From NCBI GenBank assembly GCA_035762665.1, contig DASTNZ010000112.1, positions 19,998 through 83,997 on the forward strand: 64,000 nt of DNA, in the 5' to 3' direction. The DNA is from JASLBX01 sp035762665. Its GTDB lineage: Bacteria > Actinomycetota > Actinomycetes > Jiangellales > Jiangellaceae. Position 1 is the stretch's first letter. Each line of letters opens with the position of its first letter. The notes below the pieces were generated by a model. It saw only the letters and a program-made list of their open reading frames with translations, ran no database searches and was not told where the DNA came from. Position numbers and translations under genes: made by a program. Below are positions 9,160 to 18,375 of the stretch, one piece after another.

Positions 9160-9480
9160 TTACTCGACTACGACGGCCGTCCCTGTCGCGCTGACCAGCA
9201 GCATGCTTCCCTCAGATCCGACGGTCTCGTAGTCCAGGTCCACACCGATGACTGCGTTGGCGCCGAGGTCCCCGGCGCTTTCGGCCAGCTCTTGGAGTGC
9301 GACCGTACGCGCCTTGCCAAGCTCACGCTCGTAGGCGGCCGAGCGACCCCCGACAATGTCACGGACCCCAGCGAACATGTCGCGGAAGATGTTCGCCCCC
9401 ATGACCGCCTCACCTGTGACTATGCCGAGGTAACTGGTGATCCGCCGGCCCTCCATCGCGTGCGTCGTCGTGATGAGCAT
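9160..9480 (-). CDS. YbjQ / UPF0145 family protein
   Basis: This 106-aa soluble protein matches the small YbjQ-type family across its whole length: LGIVTGEAVMGANIFRDMFAGVRDIVGGR, then ANAVIGVDLDYE. Members were once described as heavy-metal-binding; the real function is unknown. The ATG at 9480 begins the only good frame. It is monocistronic, between the converging korB and the divergent rarD. Confidence 0.85.
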   Translation of the reverse strand: MLITTTHAMEGRRITSYLGIVTGEAVMGANIFRDMFAGVRDIVGGRSAAYERELGKARTVALQELAESAGDLGANAVIGVDLDYETVGSEGSMLLVSATGTAVVVE

Positions 9481-9664
9481 GGGTATCCCTTCTGGCCATT
9501 CGTGTCCGACATGAGCCTAGACGTCGCCAGAGCGGGCGTCACGCGAGCCGATGCGTCCCAGTGAAGCACTCAGCCAGGAGCTCATTCTTGTTCGGCGACT
9601 CTGGCTCGTCTCACGTAATGAGCATCCGCAGTAGATGCTGCTGTCGCATGGGTAAGCTCCCTTC

Positions 9665-10582
9665 GTGGATGCTTCGCGCCTGGGCTTCGTCTATGGCGTC
9701 GCCGCCTACAGCCTGTGGGGGCTGTTCCCGCTGTACTGGGGGCTCCTCGAGGAAGTCGGCGAGGTCGAGGTTCTGGCACACCGCATCGTCTGGTCACTGG
9801 TTGTCGTCGCTGTGCTCCTCACCGCTAGCCGTGCCTGGTGGCGCGTCCGGACGTTGGCCAAGCGGTCCGTGGCCCTGCTCAGCCTGGCTGCCGTCATCAT
9901 CACCTTCAACTGGGGCACCTACATCTGGGGTGTCGTCAACGGTCATGTGATCGAGACATCACTCGGTTACTTCATCAACCCGCTGGTAACTGTCGTGATG
10001 GGCGTCGTCATCCTGCACGAGCGGCTGCGGCCCGTTCAGTGGGCTGCGGTCGGGCTCGCCGCCATCGCCGTTCTGATCCTGACCGTGGATTACGGGCGCC
10101 CGCCGTGGATCGCGCTGATCCTGGCATTCTCGTTCGGCACCTACGGGCTCATCAAAAAGAAGGTAAACGTCGGCGCGGTCGAAAGCTTGGGCGTCGAGAC
10201 AGGCGTCCTGCTCGTGCCGGCCGCCGCGTTCCTGATTGCTCTTGAGTTCAATGGGACGGGCGCGTTCACTCACACCGGGCTTCAGACGGACGTGCTTCTC
10301 GTCGGAGCAGGCGTGATCACCGCCATCCCGCTCCTGTTCTTCGGCGCCGCCGCGATAAGGGTGCCGCTGACGACATTGGGCCTCTTGCAGTATCTGGCTC
10401 CGGTGATCCAGTTCGCGCTGGGCGTCATCGTCTTTCGCGAGGACGTCCCTCCGGTGCGGCTCATCGGCTTCGCGCTCGTCTGGACGGCGCTTGCTGTCCT
10501 AACCACCGAGACCCTGATCTACCGGCGGCGCCGGCTGGCTTTCGCGGCACGCACGCCGGTAGCCGCCGCTGCCGAGAGATGA
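9665..10582 (+). CDS. rarD: RarD-type EamA-family membrane transporter
   Basis: This 305-aa protein has about ten transmembrane helices in two EamA halves. The N-terminal AAYSLWGLFPLYW, AHRIVWS, FNWGTYIWGVVNGHVIETSLGYFINPL and FGTYGLIKKK segments are characteristic of RarD. The GTG start at 9665 gives the normal N terminus. Substrates of RarD proteins are not established, despite the chloramphenicol-sensitive annotation in other bacteria. The 3' end converges with the polyprenyl synthase gene 25 bases away. Confidence 0.9.
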   Translation: MDASRLGFVYGVAAYSLWGLFPLYWGLLEEVGEVEVLAHRIVWSLVVVAVLLTASRAWWRVRTLAKRSVALLSLAAVIITFNWGTYIWGVVNGHVIETSLGYFINPLVTVVMGVVILHERLRPVQWAAVGLAAIAVLILTVDYGRPPWIALILAFSFGTYGLIKKKVNVGAVESLGVETGVLLVPAAAFLIALEFNGTGAFTHTGLQTDVLLVGAGVITAIPLLFFGAAAIRVPLTTLGLLQYLAPVIQFALGVIVFREDVPPVRLIGFALVWTALAVLTTETLIYRRRRLAFAARTPVAAAAER

Positions 10583-10607
10583 AGGTGCTCCTGCGCATCG
10601 ACACCGC

Positions 10608-11603
10608 TCACGCGGCGCGATCGACCGCCTGATCGCAGACGGCTTCGAGGGCCCGCCGCGCGGGAATGTCCGGCAGCGGCGCCAACACAGCACGCGCCTC
10701 GTCCGCCCACAGCCGGACCTCGTAACGAGCCCGCTTCATAGCGGGATGTGCCCGTAACAGCCGAAGCGCCTCCGCGTGATCGCCGTCGTCCGTGATGGGG
10801 CCGGAGAGCAGCGCCTGCAACCGCTCGTCGGAAGGATCGGTGGACTGGTGAACGTACAGCACGGGTAGCGTGGCCACTCCCTCCCGCAGGTCAGTGCCTG
10901 GCGACTTGCCTGAAATTCGCGAGTCGCTGGCGATGTCGAGCAGATCGTCAGCGAGCTGGAACGCCATGCCAATCCGCTCGCCGTATCGTGCCAGCACCTC
11001 CACGACTTCCGTTGGCGCACCCGCGTGCAGCGCACCCAAACGTGCTGATGTGGCGATGAGTGAAGCGGTCTTGTCCGACAGGACGGACAGGTAGTGCGCG
11101 ACCGGGTCCTCGCCCGGGCGCGGTCCGACGGTCTCGCGCAGCTGGCCCTGGACCAGACGTTCGAAGGTCCGTGCCTGGATGCGGACCGACTCGGTGCCGA
11201 GGTCGGCAGCGATCTGCGAGGCGCGAGCGAACAGGAAGTCTCCGGTTAGGATCGCCACACTGTTGCCCCACCGGGCATTGGCACTCGGCCCGCCGCGACG
11301 GACCAAGGCTTCATCCATCACGTCGTCGTGGTAGAGCGTCGCAACATGGGTGAGTTCCACCACGACCGCGGACCGGACGACGCCTGGCGCATCGGGGTCG
11401 CCGAACTGGCCGGCCACGAGCGCGAGCATGGGCCGGAACCGCTTGCCACCGGCGGCGACGAGGTGGCGGAGGGCAGGACCGACGAGCTCGTCGTCGGACT
11501 TGACCGCTTCGGTCAGACGCGTCTCGACTTCGTCGAGCCCAGCCAGCACGGCTGCCTCGAAGGCAGGATCAACCGCTGGCAGACCCAGGCCGGACGGTCT
11601 CAC
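10608..11603 (-). CDS. Long-chain polyprenyl diphosphate synthase (menaquinone side-chain type)
   Basis: The protein is 331 aa from a GTG at 11603 with a strong GAGGAGG eight bases upstream; an upstream GTG at 11660 lacks such a site. It is a trans-prenyltransferase that condenses isopentenyl diphosphate onto allylic primers. Both Asp-rich motifs are complete: DDVMD at 93-97 and DDLLD at 219-223, with GGKRFRP near the N terminus. The residue five before the first motif is Ala, which favours long chains. It lies directly downstream of nuoN and in the same block as menJ and menG, so it probably makes the menaquinone tail. Chain length cannot be set from sequence. Confidence 0.9.
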   Translation of the reverse strand: MRPSGLGLPAVDPAFEAAVLAGLDEVETRLTEAVKSDDELVGPALRHLVAAGGKRFRPMLALVAGQFGDPDAPGVVRSAVVVELTHVATLYHDDVMDEALVRRGGPSANARWGNSVAILTGDFLFARASQIAADLGTESVRIQARTFERLVQGQLRETVGPRPGEDPVAHYLSVLSDKTASLIATSARLGALHAGAPTEVVEVLARYGERIGMAFQLADDLLDIASDSRISGKSPGTDLREGVATLPVLYVHQSTDPSDERLQALLSGPITDDGDHAEALRLLRAHPAMKRARYEVRLWADEARAVLAPLPDIPARRALEAVCDQAVDRAA

Positions 11604-11726
11604 GTCGGCTGCCTCCTCGATCGGCTTAGGTCGACGCGGCGCACCACGCCCTACCTGCACGTTCCCTCGCAGGATACCTGCCGGCCTCCGGTCGCTACTG
11701 GCTCGCCTGCCGCTCCAGTGCGTTGA

Positions 11727-13253
11727 TCAGCGGACGAAGATCGCCGCCTGTTCGGCCAGATCGAGCAACGGGCCGGGCAGGATGCCCAGCACGATCGTCA
11801 AGGCCACCGTCACGGCGACGCCGATCGTCGTCCACGCGCTCGGGATGGCCACCGTGGGCCCATCGGCAACCGGCTCCGAGAAGAACATCAGCACGATCAC
11901 CCGGACGTAGAAGAACACCGCGATGGCGCTTGCTACCAGGGCCACGATGACGAGCGGCAGCGCACCACCTTCGATCGCCGCAGCGAAGACAACCAACTTC
12001 CCAACAAAGCCACTGGTCAGCGGAATACCGGCGAGCGCAAGCAAGAACACCGCGAACGCCGCGGCCACGACGGGAGACCGCTTGCCCAGCCCTGCCCACT
12101 TGGACAGATGAGTGGCCTCGCCGCCCGCGTCCCGCACCAGGGTGATCACGGCGAACGCGCCGAGCGTCGCAAACGCGTAGATCGCCAGGTAGAACAGCAC
12201 GCTCGACGTGCCCGACTCGTTAGCCACGACCACGCCGGTCAGGATGAAGCCGGCGTGCGCGATCGAGGAGTACGCCAGCATCCGCTTGACGTCGGTCTGA
12301 GTCAGGGCGAGCACCACGCCGAGCAACATCGTGATGATCGCGATCGCCCAGAACAGCGGCTGCCAGTCGGTGCGCACGCCACCGAACGCGACGTAGAAAA
12401 TCCGCAGCAGCGCGCCGAACGCCGCCAGCTTCGTTCCCGCGGCCATGAACCCGGTGACCGGCGTGGGCGCACCCTGGTAGACGTCCGGCGTCCAGGCGTG
12501 GAATGGTGCTGCGCTGATCTTGAACAAGAGGCCCACCGCAAGGAGCGCAACTCCGGCCAGGAGCAGGCCTTCCTGACCCACCCGCGCCGCCAAGGCCGCA
12601 TCGATGTCGGCGAACGTCACCGAACCGGAGTAGCCGTAGATCAGCGCCGAACCGAACAGGAAGAACGCCGACGCGTAGGCACCGAGCAGGAAGTACTTGA
12701 GCGCCGCCTCCTGAGACAGCAGCCGGCGGCGCCGGGCCATCGCACACAGGATGTACAGCGGCAGCGAAAGCACCTCGAGCGCGACGAACAGCATCAGCAG
12801 GTCATTCGCCGCTGGGAACAGCAGCATGCCGCCGGTCGCGAACAGGGCAAGGGGATACACCTCGGTCTGCAGGACGCCCGCCTTCACGAGAGTCTGCTCG
12901 GCCCGGCTGCCCGGCAGAACTGCTGCCGACGGTGCGAACGAATCACCAGCCGGGTCGACCTGCCGCTCGGCGAAGAACATCAGACCCACAATGGCCGTCA
13001 GGCAGACCGTTCCCTGCAGAAAGAGCGCCGGCCCGTCAACCGCGATCGAGCCCTGCGCGGCGACCAGCTGGGTCCCAGCCTGGACGATCACCGCCGCCAG
13101 TGCGCCCACGAGGGCCGCCATCGACAGCACGAGCTGCATCGGCCGGCGAGCGCTTCGCGGGGCGAATGCCTCGACCAGGACACCGATCACCGCAGCCGCG
13201 AGCACGATGATGATCGGGAGAAGCTCGGCGTACTCCATGGTCGGCGCGGTCAC
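11727..13253 (-). CDS. nuoN: NADH-quinone oxidoreductase subunit N
   Basis: This 508-aa antiporter-like membrane subunit of complex I is the last nuo gene. Many transmembrane helices are visible, along with the family core LSLPLYILCAMARRRRLLSQEAALKYFLLGAYASAFFLFG and KISAAPFHAWTPDVYQGAPTPVTGFM with its key Lys and His. The GTG start has AAAGGA seven bases upstream. It follows nuoM after 58 bases and precedes the polyprenyl synthase by 123 bases. Confidence 0.96.
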   Translation of the reverse strand: MTAPTMEYAELLPIIIVLAAAVIGVLVEAFAPRSARRPMQLVLSMAALVGALAAVIVQAGTQLVAAQGSIAVDGPALFLQGTVCLTAIVGLMFFAERQVDPAGDSFAPSAAVLPGSRAEQTLVKAGVLQTEVYPLALFATGGMLLFPAANDLLMLFVALEVLSLPLYILCAMARRRRLLSQEAALKYFLLGAYASAFFLFGSALIYGYSGSVTFADIDAALAARVGQEGLLLAGVALLAVGLLFKISAAPFHAWTPDVYQGAPTPVTGFMAAGTKLAAFGALLRIFYVAFGGVRTDWQPLFWAIAIITMLLGVVLALTQTDVKRMLAYSSIAHAGFILTGVVVANESGTSSVLFYLAIYAFATLGAFAVITLVRDAGGEATHLSKWAGLGKRSPVVAAAFAVFLLALAGIPLTSGFVGKLVVFAAAIEGGALPLVIVALVASAIAVFFYVRVIVLMFFSEPVADGPTVAIPSAWTTIGVAVTVALTIVLGILPGPLLDLAEQAAIFVR

Positions 13254-13311
13254 AAGATGGTCCTTTCATGCGGCGCGGTGGTCGCTCCACTCACTCCACC
13301 AGGCGTCGTGA

Positions 13312-14832
13312 TCATTCGGATCCACCACCCACGATTGGCGCAGGATCGGGCTCACCGACTTCGGACAGGATCGGCCGGACTCCGTCGTCGATCACGTCGA
13401 TCAGCGGCTTCGGGAAGAACCCGATCGCCAGGATGGCGGCGGCGAGCGGCGCCACGATCGTCAGCTCGCGGCGGCGAAGGTCAGGGAACGCCGCTGTCTC
13501 GGCTCGCACCGGACCGGTCATCGTCCGCTGATACAGCAGCAGGATGTAGAGGGCCGCCAGGATGATGCCGACCGTCGCGAACACGGCCGCCGTGCGATAC
13601 CGGCTGAACGTCCCGACCAGCACCATGAACTCGCTGACGAATGTCGCCAGGCCCGGCAGTGCCAGCCCGGCCAGGCCGAAGAACAGCAGGCTGCCGGACA
13701 ACACCGGCGCCGGCTTCTGCACCCCGCCGTAGTCGGACCACAGCCGCGAGCCGCGCCGCGAGATCATGAATCCGGCCACCGTGAACAACGCGACCGTCGT
13801 CAGGCCGTGGTTGACCATGTACAGCGTCGCGCCGGTGCCCGCCTGCGAGGTCAGCGCGAAGATGCCCAGCACGATGAAGCCGAAGTGCGAGATCGACGTG
13901 TACGCGATGAGGCGCTTGATGTCGGTCTGACCGATGGCCAGCAGGGCGCCGTACAGGATGCTGATGACAGCGAGCACCACGATGGCCGGCGCGAACTCCT
14001 GCACTGCCGCCGGGAACAGCGGGAGGCACAGCGCGATCATGCCGAACGTGCCGACCTTGTCGACGACGCCGGAAAGGTATGCGGCGTTGGAGGGCGTGGC
14101 CTCCGCCGCGGCATCGGGCAACCAGGTGTGGAACGGCCAGAGCGGCGCCTTGATGGCGAACGCGAACATGAAGCCCAGGAACAGCCAGCGCTGGGTTTCC
14201 GGCGGGATGTCCAGCGCGATCAGATCGGCGAGTAGGAACGTCCCCTCACCGGCCTGCACCGACTCGACGTAGATGCCGATCACCGCGGCGAGCATGATCA
14301 GGCCACCGAGCAGGTTGTACAGCAGAAACTTAACCGCCGCGTACTGGCGCTTCGGGCCGCCGTACATCCCGATCAGGAAGTACATCGGGATCAGCATGGC
14401 CTCGAACAGGACGTAGAACAGCAGGAGGTCCTGCGCTGCGAAGGCACCGATCACCATCGCCTCGAGCAGCAGCATCATGGCGAAATAGGGCTTCGGACCC
14501 CGCCCCTCCGGCTCGGCCTCGCGCCACATGCCCAGCAAGACGATCGGCGTGATGACCGCTGCCAGCACGATCATCGTGATCCGGATGCCGTCGGCACCCA
14601 GCGCCCAGTAGACGCCGAAGTCTTGGATCCAGGTGTACTGCTCGGTGAACTGCAGGGCGGCGCCGTCCCTGATGAAGGCGATGCCCGCGACGATCGCGAG
14701 TGCGGCAGTGACCAGGCTTGCCCCAAGGGCCAGCTTCTTGGCTATTCGGCCCAAGCTCCCAGGTACCAGTGCGGTCAGCACGGCGCCGAGCGCCGGCAGC
14801 GCGATGAGTGTGGTCAACCAGGGAAAGGTCAC
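13312..14832 (-). CDS. nuoM: NADH-quinone oxidoreductase subunit M
   Basis: This 506-aa antiporter-like membrane subunit carries the conserved LLFYVLFEAMLIPMYFLIGMYGG, with its conserved Glu, and the discontinuous-helix region PLWPFHTWLPDAAAEATPSNAAYLSG. The GTG start overlaps the nuoL stop (GTGA), so translation is coupled. Confidence 0.97.
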   Translation of the reverse strand: MTFPWLTTLIALPALGAVLTALVPGSLGRIAKKLALGASLVTAALAIVAGIAFIRDGAALQFTEQYTWIQDFGVYWALGADGIRITMIVLAAVITPIVLLGMWREAEPEGRGPKPYFAMMLLLEAMVIGAFAAQDLLLFYVLFEAMLIPMYFLIGMYGGPKRQYAAVKFLLYNLLGGLIMLAAVIGIYVESVQAGEGTFLLADLIALDIPPETQRWLFLGFMFAFAIKAPLWPFHTWLPDAAAEATPSNAAYLSGVVDKVGTFGMIALCLPLFPAAVQEFAPAIVVLAVISILYGALLAIGQTDIKRLIAYTSISHFGFIVLGIFALTSQAGTGATLYMVNHGLTTVALFTVAGFMISRRGSRLWSDYGGVQKPAPVLSGSLLFFGLAGLALPGLATFVSEFMVLVGTFSRYRTAAVFATVGIILAALYILLLYQRTMTGPVRAETAAFPDLRRRELTIVAPLAAAILAIGFFPKPLIDVIDDGVRPILSEVGEPDPAPIVGGGSE

Positions 14833-16739
14833 GGCAGCCTCACCAGCAACATGGCCACAACGACGACCGCCGCACCGGCGAGCATCGACAGGGCGTACGA
14901 GCGGACGAACCCGGTCTGGATCCGGCGCGTCCGGGCCGACAGGCCGCCGAGTGCGGCGGCGATCCCACCTACCGCGCCGTCCAGGCCCTTGTTCTCGGCG
15001 TAGACGAGCGACCGGGTGAGGTACTGACCTGGCCGCATGAAGACCGCTTCGTTGACCGCGTCACCGTAAAGGTCCTTGCGGGCGGCGACGGTCGCGAACG
15101 ACCCGGCTGGGGCAGTGGTCGGGATCGGCTGCCGGCCGAACACCAGCCAAGCGATCCCGATACCCGCCGCCACCACAGCAATGATGATCGCTGTCAGTGC
15201 GGCCGCCGGGATCGCCAGCTCGTGGTGTTCCTCACCGGTCACCGGCTCCAGCCAGTCCACGACGCCGCCACCGAGGTACAGCAGTCCCAGCCCGCCGATG
15301 ACGGAAAGAACGCCAAGAATCCACAGCGGAACCGTCATGACCGGCGGGGACTCGTGCGGATGCGCGTCCTCGGCCCACCGCTTGCGGCCGGCGAAGGTCA
15401 TCAGCATGACACGGGTCATGTAGAAGGCGGTGATACCCGCGCCGAGAAGCGCCGCGACACCGTAGACCCAGTGTTCGCCGAACGCTGCCTCGATGATCCG
15501 GTCCTTGGAGAAGAACCCGGCGAATGGTGGGACGCCGATGATCGCGAGGTAGCCCGCGGCAAAGGTGATGAAAGTTACCGGCATGGCCGTGCGCAAAGCA
15601 CCGTACCGGCGCATGTCCACCTCGTCGTTCATGCCGTGCATGACCGAGCCGGCTCCGAGGAACAGGTTGGCCTTGAAGAACCCGTGAGTCAGCAGATGGA
15701 AGATGGCGAACGCGTAGCCCGCGGGCCCGATTCCCGCGGCCAGCATCATGTAGCCGATCTGGCTCATCGTGGACGCGGCCAGCGCCCTCTTGATGTCGTC
15801 CTTCGCGCACCCGATGATCGCGCCCATCAGCAGCGTGATCGCGCCGACGACAACCACGGCTGTCCGGGCCGCCGGCGCCCCGGCGTAGATGTCGGCGGCC
15901 CGGACGACCAGGTACACGCCGGCAGTCACCATCGTCGCCGCATGGATCAGCGCCGACACCGGTGTCGGACCCTCCATCGCGTCAAGCAGCCAGGACTGCA
16001 ACGGGAACTGCGCGGACTTGCCGCACGCCCCGAGCAGCAGGAACATTCCGATCGCAACGAGCCAGCCCTCCGACGCCTCGGCCGCCGCCGGGAACACGCC
16101 GGCAAAAGCGGTGGTCCCGAAGACCACGAACATCGACATGATCGCCAGGGACATGCCGGCGTCGCCGACCCGGTTCATCACGAACGCCTTCTTGGCGGCG
16201 ACCGCTGCCGAGTCTTTGTGCTGCCAGAAGCCGATCAGCAGGTACGACGCCAGCCCGACGCCCTCCCAGCCGATATAGAGGATGAGAAAGTCGTCGGCCA
16301 GCACCAGCAGCAGCATCGCCGCCACGAACAGGTTCAGGTACCCGAAGAACCGGCGCTGCCGATCGTCCTCGGCCATGTAACCGATCGAGTAGAGGTGAAT
16401 CACCGAGCCGACGCCGGTGATGAGCAGGACGAACGCCATCGACAGCTGATCCAGCTGCAGGCCGACCGAAACCTCGTACCCGCCGACGGCGAACCAGTCC
16501 CAGAGTGGCACCGAAAACGCGCGCTCCTCGGCGTTCCGCCCGACCATCGCGACGAACAGCACCAGTGCGTACACGAACGAGGCCGCCGGCATGATCGTGC
16601 CGAGCACCGGTGCGATCCGGTCCAGCCGGCGCCCGCCCAGCAGCAAGATCGCCGCGCTGACGAGCGGCAGCAAGATCAGCAGCCAGCTGACGGAGAACAC
16701 GCCCTCTGCCGGCTGGACCGATTGACTTTGAGTAAGCAC
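14829..16739 (-). CDS. nuoL: NADH-quinone oxidoreductase subunit L
   Basis: This is the 636-aa distal antiporter-like subunit with the long lateral helix near its C terminus. Key features are YIGWEGVGLASYLLIGFW, FPLQSWLLDAMEGPTPVSALIHAATMVTAGVYL and AASTMSQIGYMM. A GTG at 16739 gives the longest frame; the Nuo-like helix starts about 17 residues in, so a later start is possible. It follows nuoK by 18 bases. Confidence 0.96.
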   Translation of the reverse strand: MLTQSQSVQPAEGVFSVSWLLILLPLVSAAILLLGGRRLDRIAPVLGTIMPAASFVYALVLFVAMVGRNAEERAFSVPLWDWFAVGGYEVSVGLQLDQLSMAFVLLITGVGSVIHLYSIGYMAEDDRQRRFFGYLNLFVAAMLLLVLADDFLILYIGWEGVGLASYLLIGFWQHKDSAAVAAKKAFVMNRVGDAGMSLAIMSMFVVFGTTAFAGVFPAAAEASEGWLVAIGMFLLLGACGKSAQFPLQSWLLDAMEGPTPVSALIHAATMVTAGVYLVVRAADIYAGAPAARTAVVVVGAITLLMGAIIGCAKDDIKRALAASTMSQIGYMMLAAGIGPAGYAFAIFHLLTHGFFKANLFLGAGSVMHGMNDEVDMRRYGALRTAMPVTFITFAAGYLAIIGVPPFAGFFSKDRIIEAAFGEHWVYGVAALLGAGITAFYMTRVMLMTFAGRKRWAEDAHPHESPPVMTVPLWILGVLSVIGGLGLLYLGGGVVDWLEPVTGEEHHELAIPAAALTAIIIAVVAAGIGIAWLVFGRQPIPTTAPAGSFATVAARKDLYGDAVNEAVFMRPGQYLTRSLVYAENKGLDGAVGGIAAALGGLSARTRRIQTGFVRSYALSMLAGAAVVVVAMLLVRLP

Positions 16740-16757
16740 GCTATGCCCCTACCAGCC

Positions 16758-17057
16758 CTACAGCTTCAGCAGGCTCTCGTCGTCAACCGACGCCGACCTG
16801 CGGGTGCGGAAGATCGTGACGATGATGGCCAAGCCGACGACTACTTCGGCCGCAGCGATCACCATCACGAAGAATGCGATGATCTGGCCGTCGATATTGC
16901 CGTGCATCCTCGCGAAAGTCACGAAGGCCAGGTTGCACGCGTTGAGCATCAACTCAACGCTCATGAACGCGATCAGCGCGTTGCGCCGGACGAGTACGCC
17001 GACGCCACCGATGCTGAACAGCAGCGACGCGAGGACCAGGTACGCGGTGGGGCTCAC
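16758..17057 (-). CDS. nuoK: NADH-quinone oxidoreductase subunit K
   Basis: This 99-aa protein has three transmembrane helices and the buried Glu residues needed for proton coupling (MSVELMLNACNLAF and AAAEVVVGLAI). The size is normal. The GTG start overlaps the nuoJ stop (GTGA). Confidence 0.97.
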   Translation of the reverse strand: MSPTAYLVLASLLFSIGGVGVLVRRNALIAFMSVELMLNACNLAFVTFARMHGNIDGQIIAFFVMVIAAAEVVVGLAIIVTIFRTRRSASVDDESLLKL

Positions 17058-17854
17058 TGCTGGCCACCCTCCAGCTCGCCGGGTTCGTGTTTGGTGAACT
17101 CATCCGACGGACGGACCGCGCCACGGGCCACGAGTGCGGGAGGAACCGAGTCGTCGCTTGTCCTGCCGTCCGGAAGCAGTGCCGGTGTATCTACCGCGTT
17201 GTGGCGCGCGTAGACGCCGGGACTAGGCAGCTGTGAGGCCGCCACCCCACTGCCCGAGGCAAAGCGTTGCTCCGCGAGCTCGCGCTGGCCCGGCCTGCGG
17301 GTCAGGCGCTCCTGGTGGGTGAGCACCATCGCCCCGAGCGCGGCGGTGATCAACGTCGCTGCGACGATCTCGAAGACCCAGATGTACCGGGAGAAGATCG
17401 CATCGGCGATGGCCGCGACGCTGCCTTCCGGCGCCACGCCGGCGAAGCCAGCCCAATCCGAGAAGACCGCCCGGCCAGCGATCGAGACCAGCAGCACGCC
17501 CAGGCCCAGCCCGGCCAGGATCGCCGCGGCCCGCTGTCCCCTGATCGTCTCGATCCGCGAGTCGCTGGCGTCCACTCCCACCAGCATGATCACGAAAAGG
17601 AACAGCATCATGATTGCGCCGGTATAAACCACGACCTGGACAACGCCAAGGAACGGGGCCTCCAAGGCGATGAAGAACACGGCCAGCGAGATCATGACAA
17701 CGGCGAGAAACAGCGCGCCGTGGACGGCCTTGCGGGAGATGACCAAACCCAACGCCGAAAGGACGGCGACCGGGGCCAGGATCCAGAACAGGACTGCCTC
17801 GCCGGTACCTCCGCCCGTCGACTCGACGGTCTGGGCCAGCACGTCCGCGATCAC
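17054..17854 (-). CDS. nuoJ: NADH-quinone oxidoreductase subunit J, with long C-terminal tail
   Basis: This 266-aa protein has a membrane core (about residues 20-170) with the NuoJ helix VQVVVYTGAIMMLFLFVIML. About 90 residues of hydrophilic tail follow, common in actinobacteria and absent from E. coli NuoJ. The GTG start overlaps the nuoI stop by four bases. Confidence 0.96.
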   Translation of the reverse strand: MIADVLAQTVESTGGGTGEAVLFWILAPVAVLSALGLVISRKAVHGALFLAVVMISLAVFFIALEAPFLGVVQVVVYTGAIMMLFLFVIMLVGVDASDSRIETIRGQRAAAILAGLGLGVLLVSIAGRAVFSDWAGFAGVAPEGSVAAIADAIFSRYIWVFEIVAATLITAALGAMVLTHQERLTRRPGQRELAEQRFASGSGVAASQLPSPGVYARHNAVDTPALLPDGRTSDDSVPPALVARGAVRPSDEFTKHEPGELEGGQQ

Positions 17855-18375
17855 GACGCGCTCCCGCCGGCCCGCGCGCCAGACCGGACGTAGTAGTCAC
17901 GCTCGTCGTCACCGAGCCGCATCGGATGCGGCGGCGCTTCCATGCCGGGCAGCAGCGGAGCGAGTAGATCCTGCCTCTCGTAGATCAGCTTCTCCCGGGT
18001 GTAGTCCGCAAGCTCGTACTCATTGGTCATGGTGAGCGCCCGGGTCGGGCACGCCTCGATGCACAGCCCGCAGAGAATACAGCGCAAGTAGTTGATCTGG
18101 TACACGCGGCCGTACCGCTCCCCAGGCGAGTAGCGCTCCTCGTCGGTGTTGGCAGCGCCTTCGACGTAGATCGCGTCCGCCGGGCAGGCCCAGGCGCACA
18201 GTTCGCAGCCGACACACTTCTCCAGGCCATCCGGGTGACGGTTCAGCTGGTGCCGGCCGTGGAAGCGCGGCGCCACCCGATGTGGCTTTTCGGGGTACTG
18301 CTCCGTCACGACTTTCTTGAACATCGTCCGGAAGGTGACCCCGAAACCTGCGACGGAGTCGAGGAACTTAGGCAC
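17851..18375 (-). CDS. nuoI: NADH-quinone oxidoreductase subunit I (two [4Fe-4S] clusters)
   Basis: The protein is 174 aa from a GTG at 18375, chosen because GAGGAGG lies six bases upstream; it overlaps nuoH by 8 bases. Two ferredoxin motifs carry clusters N6a and N6b: C54, C57, C60, C64 and C99, C102, C105, C109. It relays electrons toward N2 in NuoB. Confidence 0.97.
   Translation of the reverse strand: MPKFLDSVAGFGVTFRTMFKKVVTEQYPEKPHRVAPRFHGRHQLNRHPDGLEKCVGCELCAWACPADAIYVEGAANTDEERYSPGERYGRVYQINYLRCILCGLCIEACPTRALTMTNEYELADYTREKLIYERQDLLAPLLPGMEAPPHPMRLGDDERDYYVRSGARAGGSAS

Noticed and set aside
12108..13565. 485-codon plus-strand open frame opposite nuoN
   Set aside because: Shadow of nuoN; Arg/His/Gln-rich without hydrophobic core.
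14808..17213. 801-codon plus-strand open frame opposite nuoL, nuoK and nuoJ
   Set aside because: It is antisense to three certain genes. The translation is Arg/Asp/His-rich with no domain, as expected for shadow frames in high-GC DNA.
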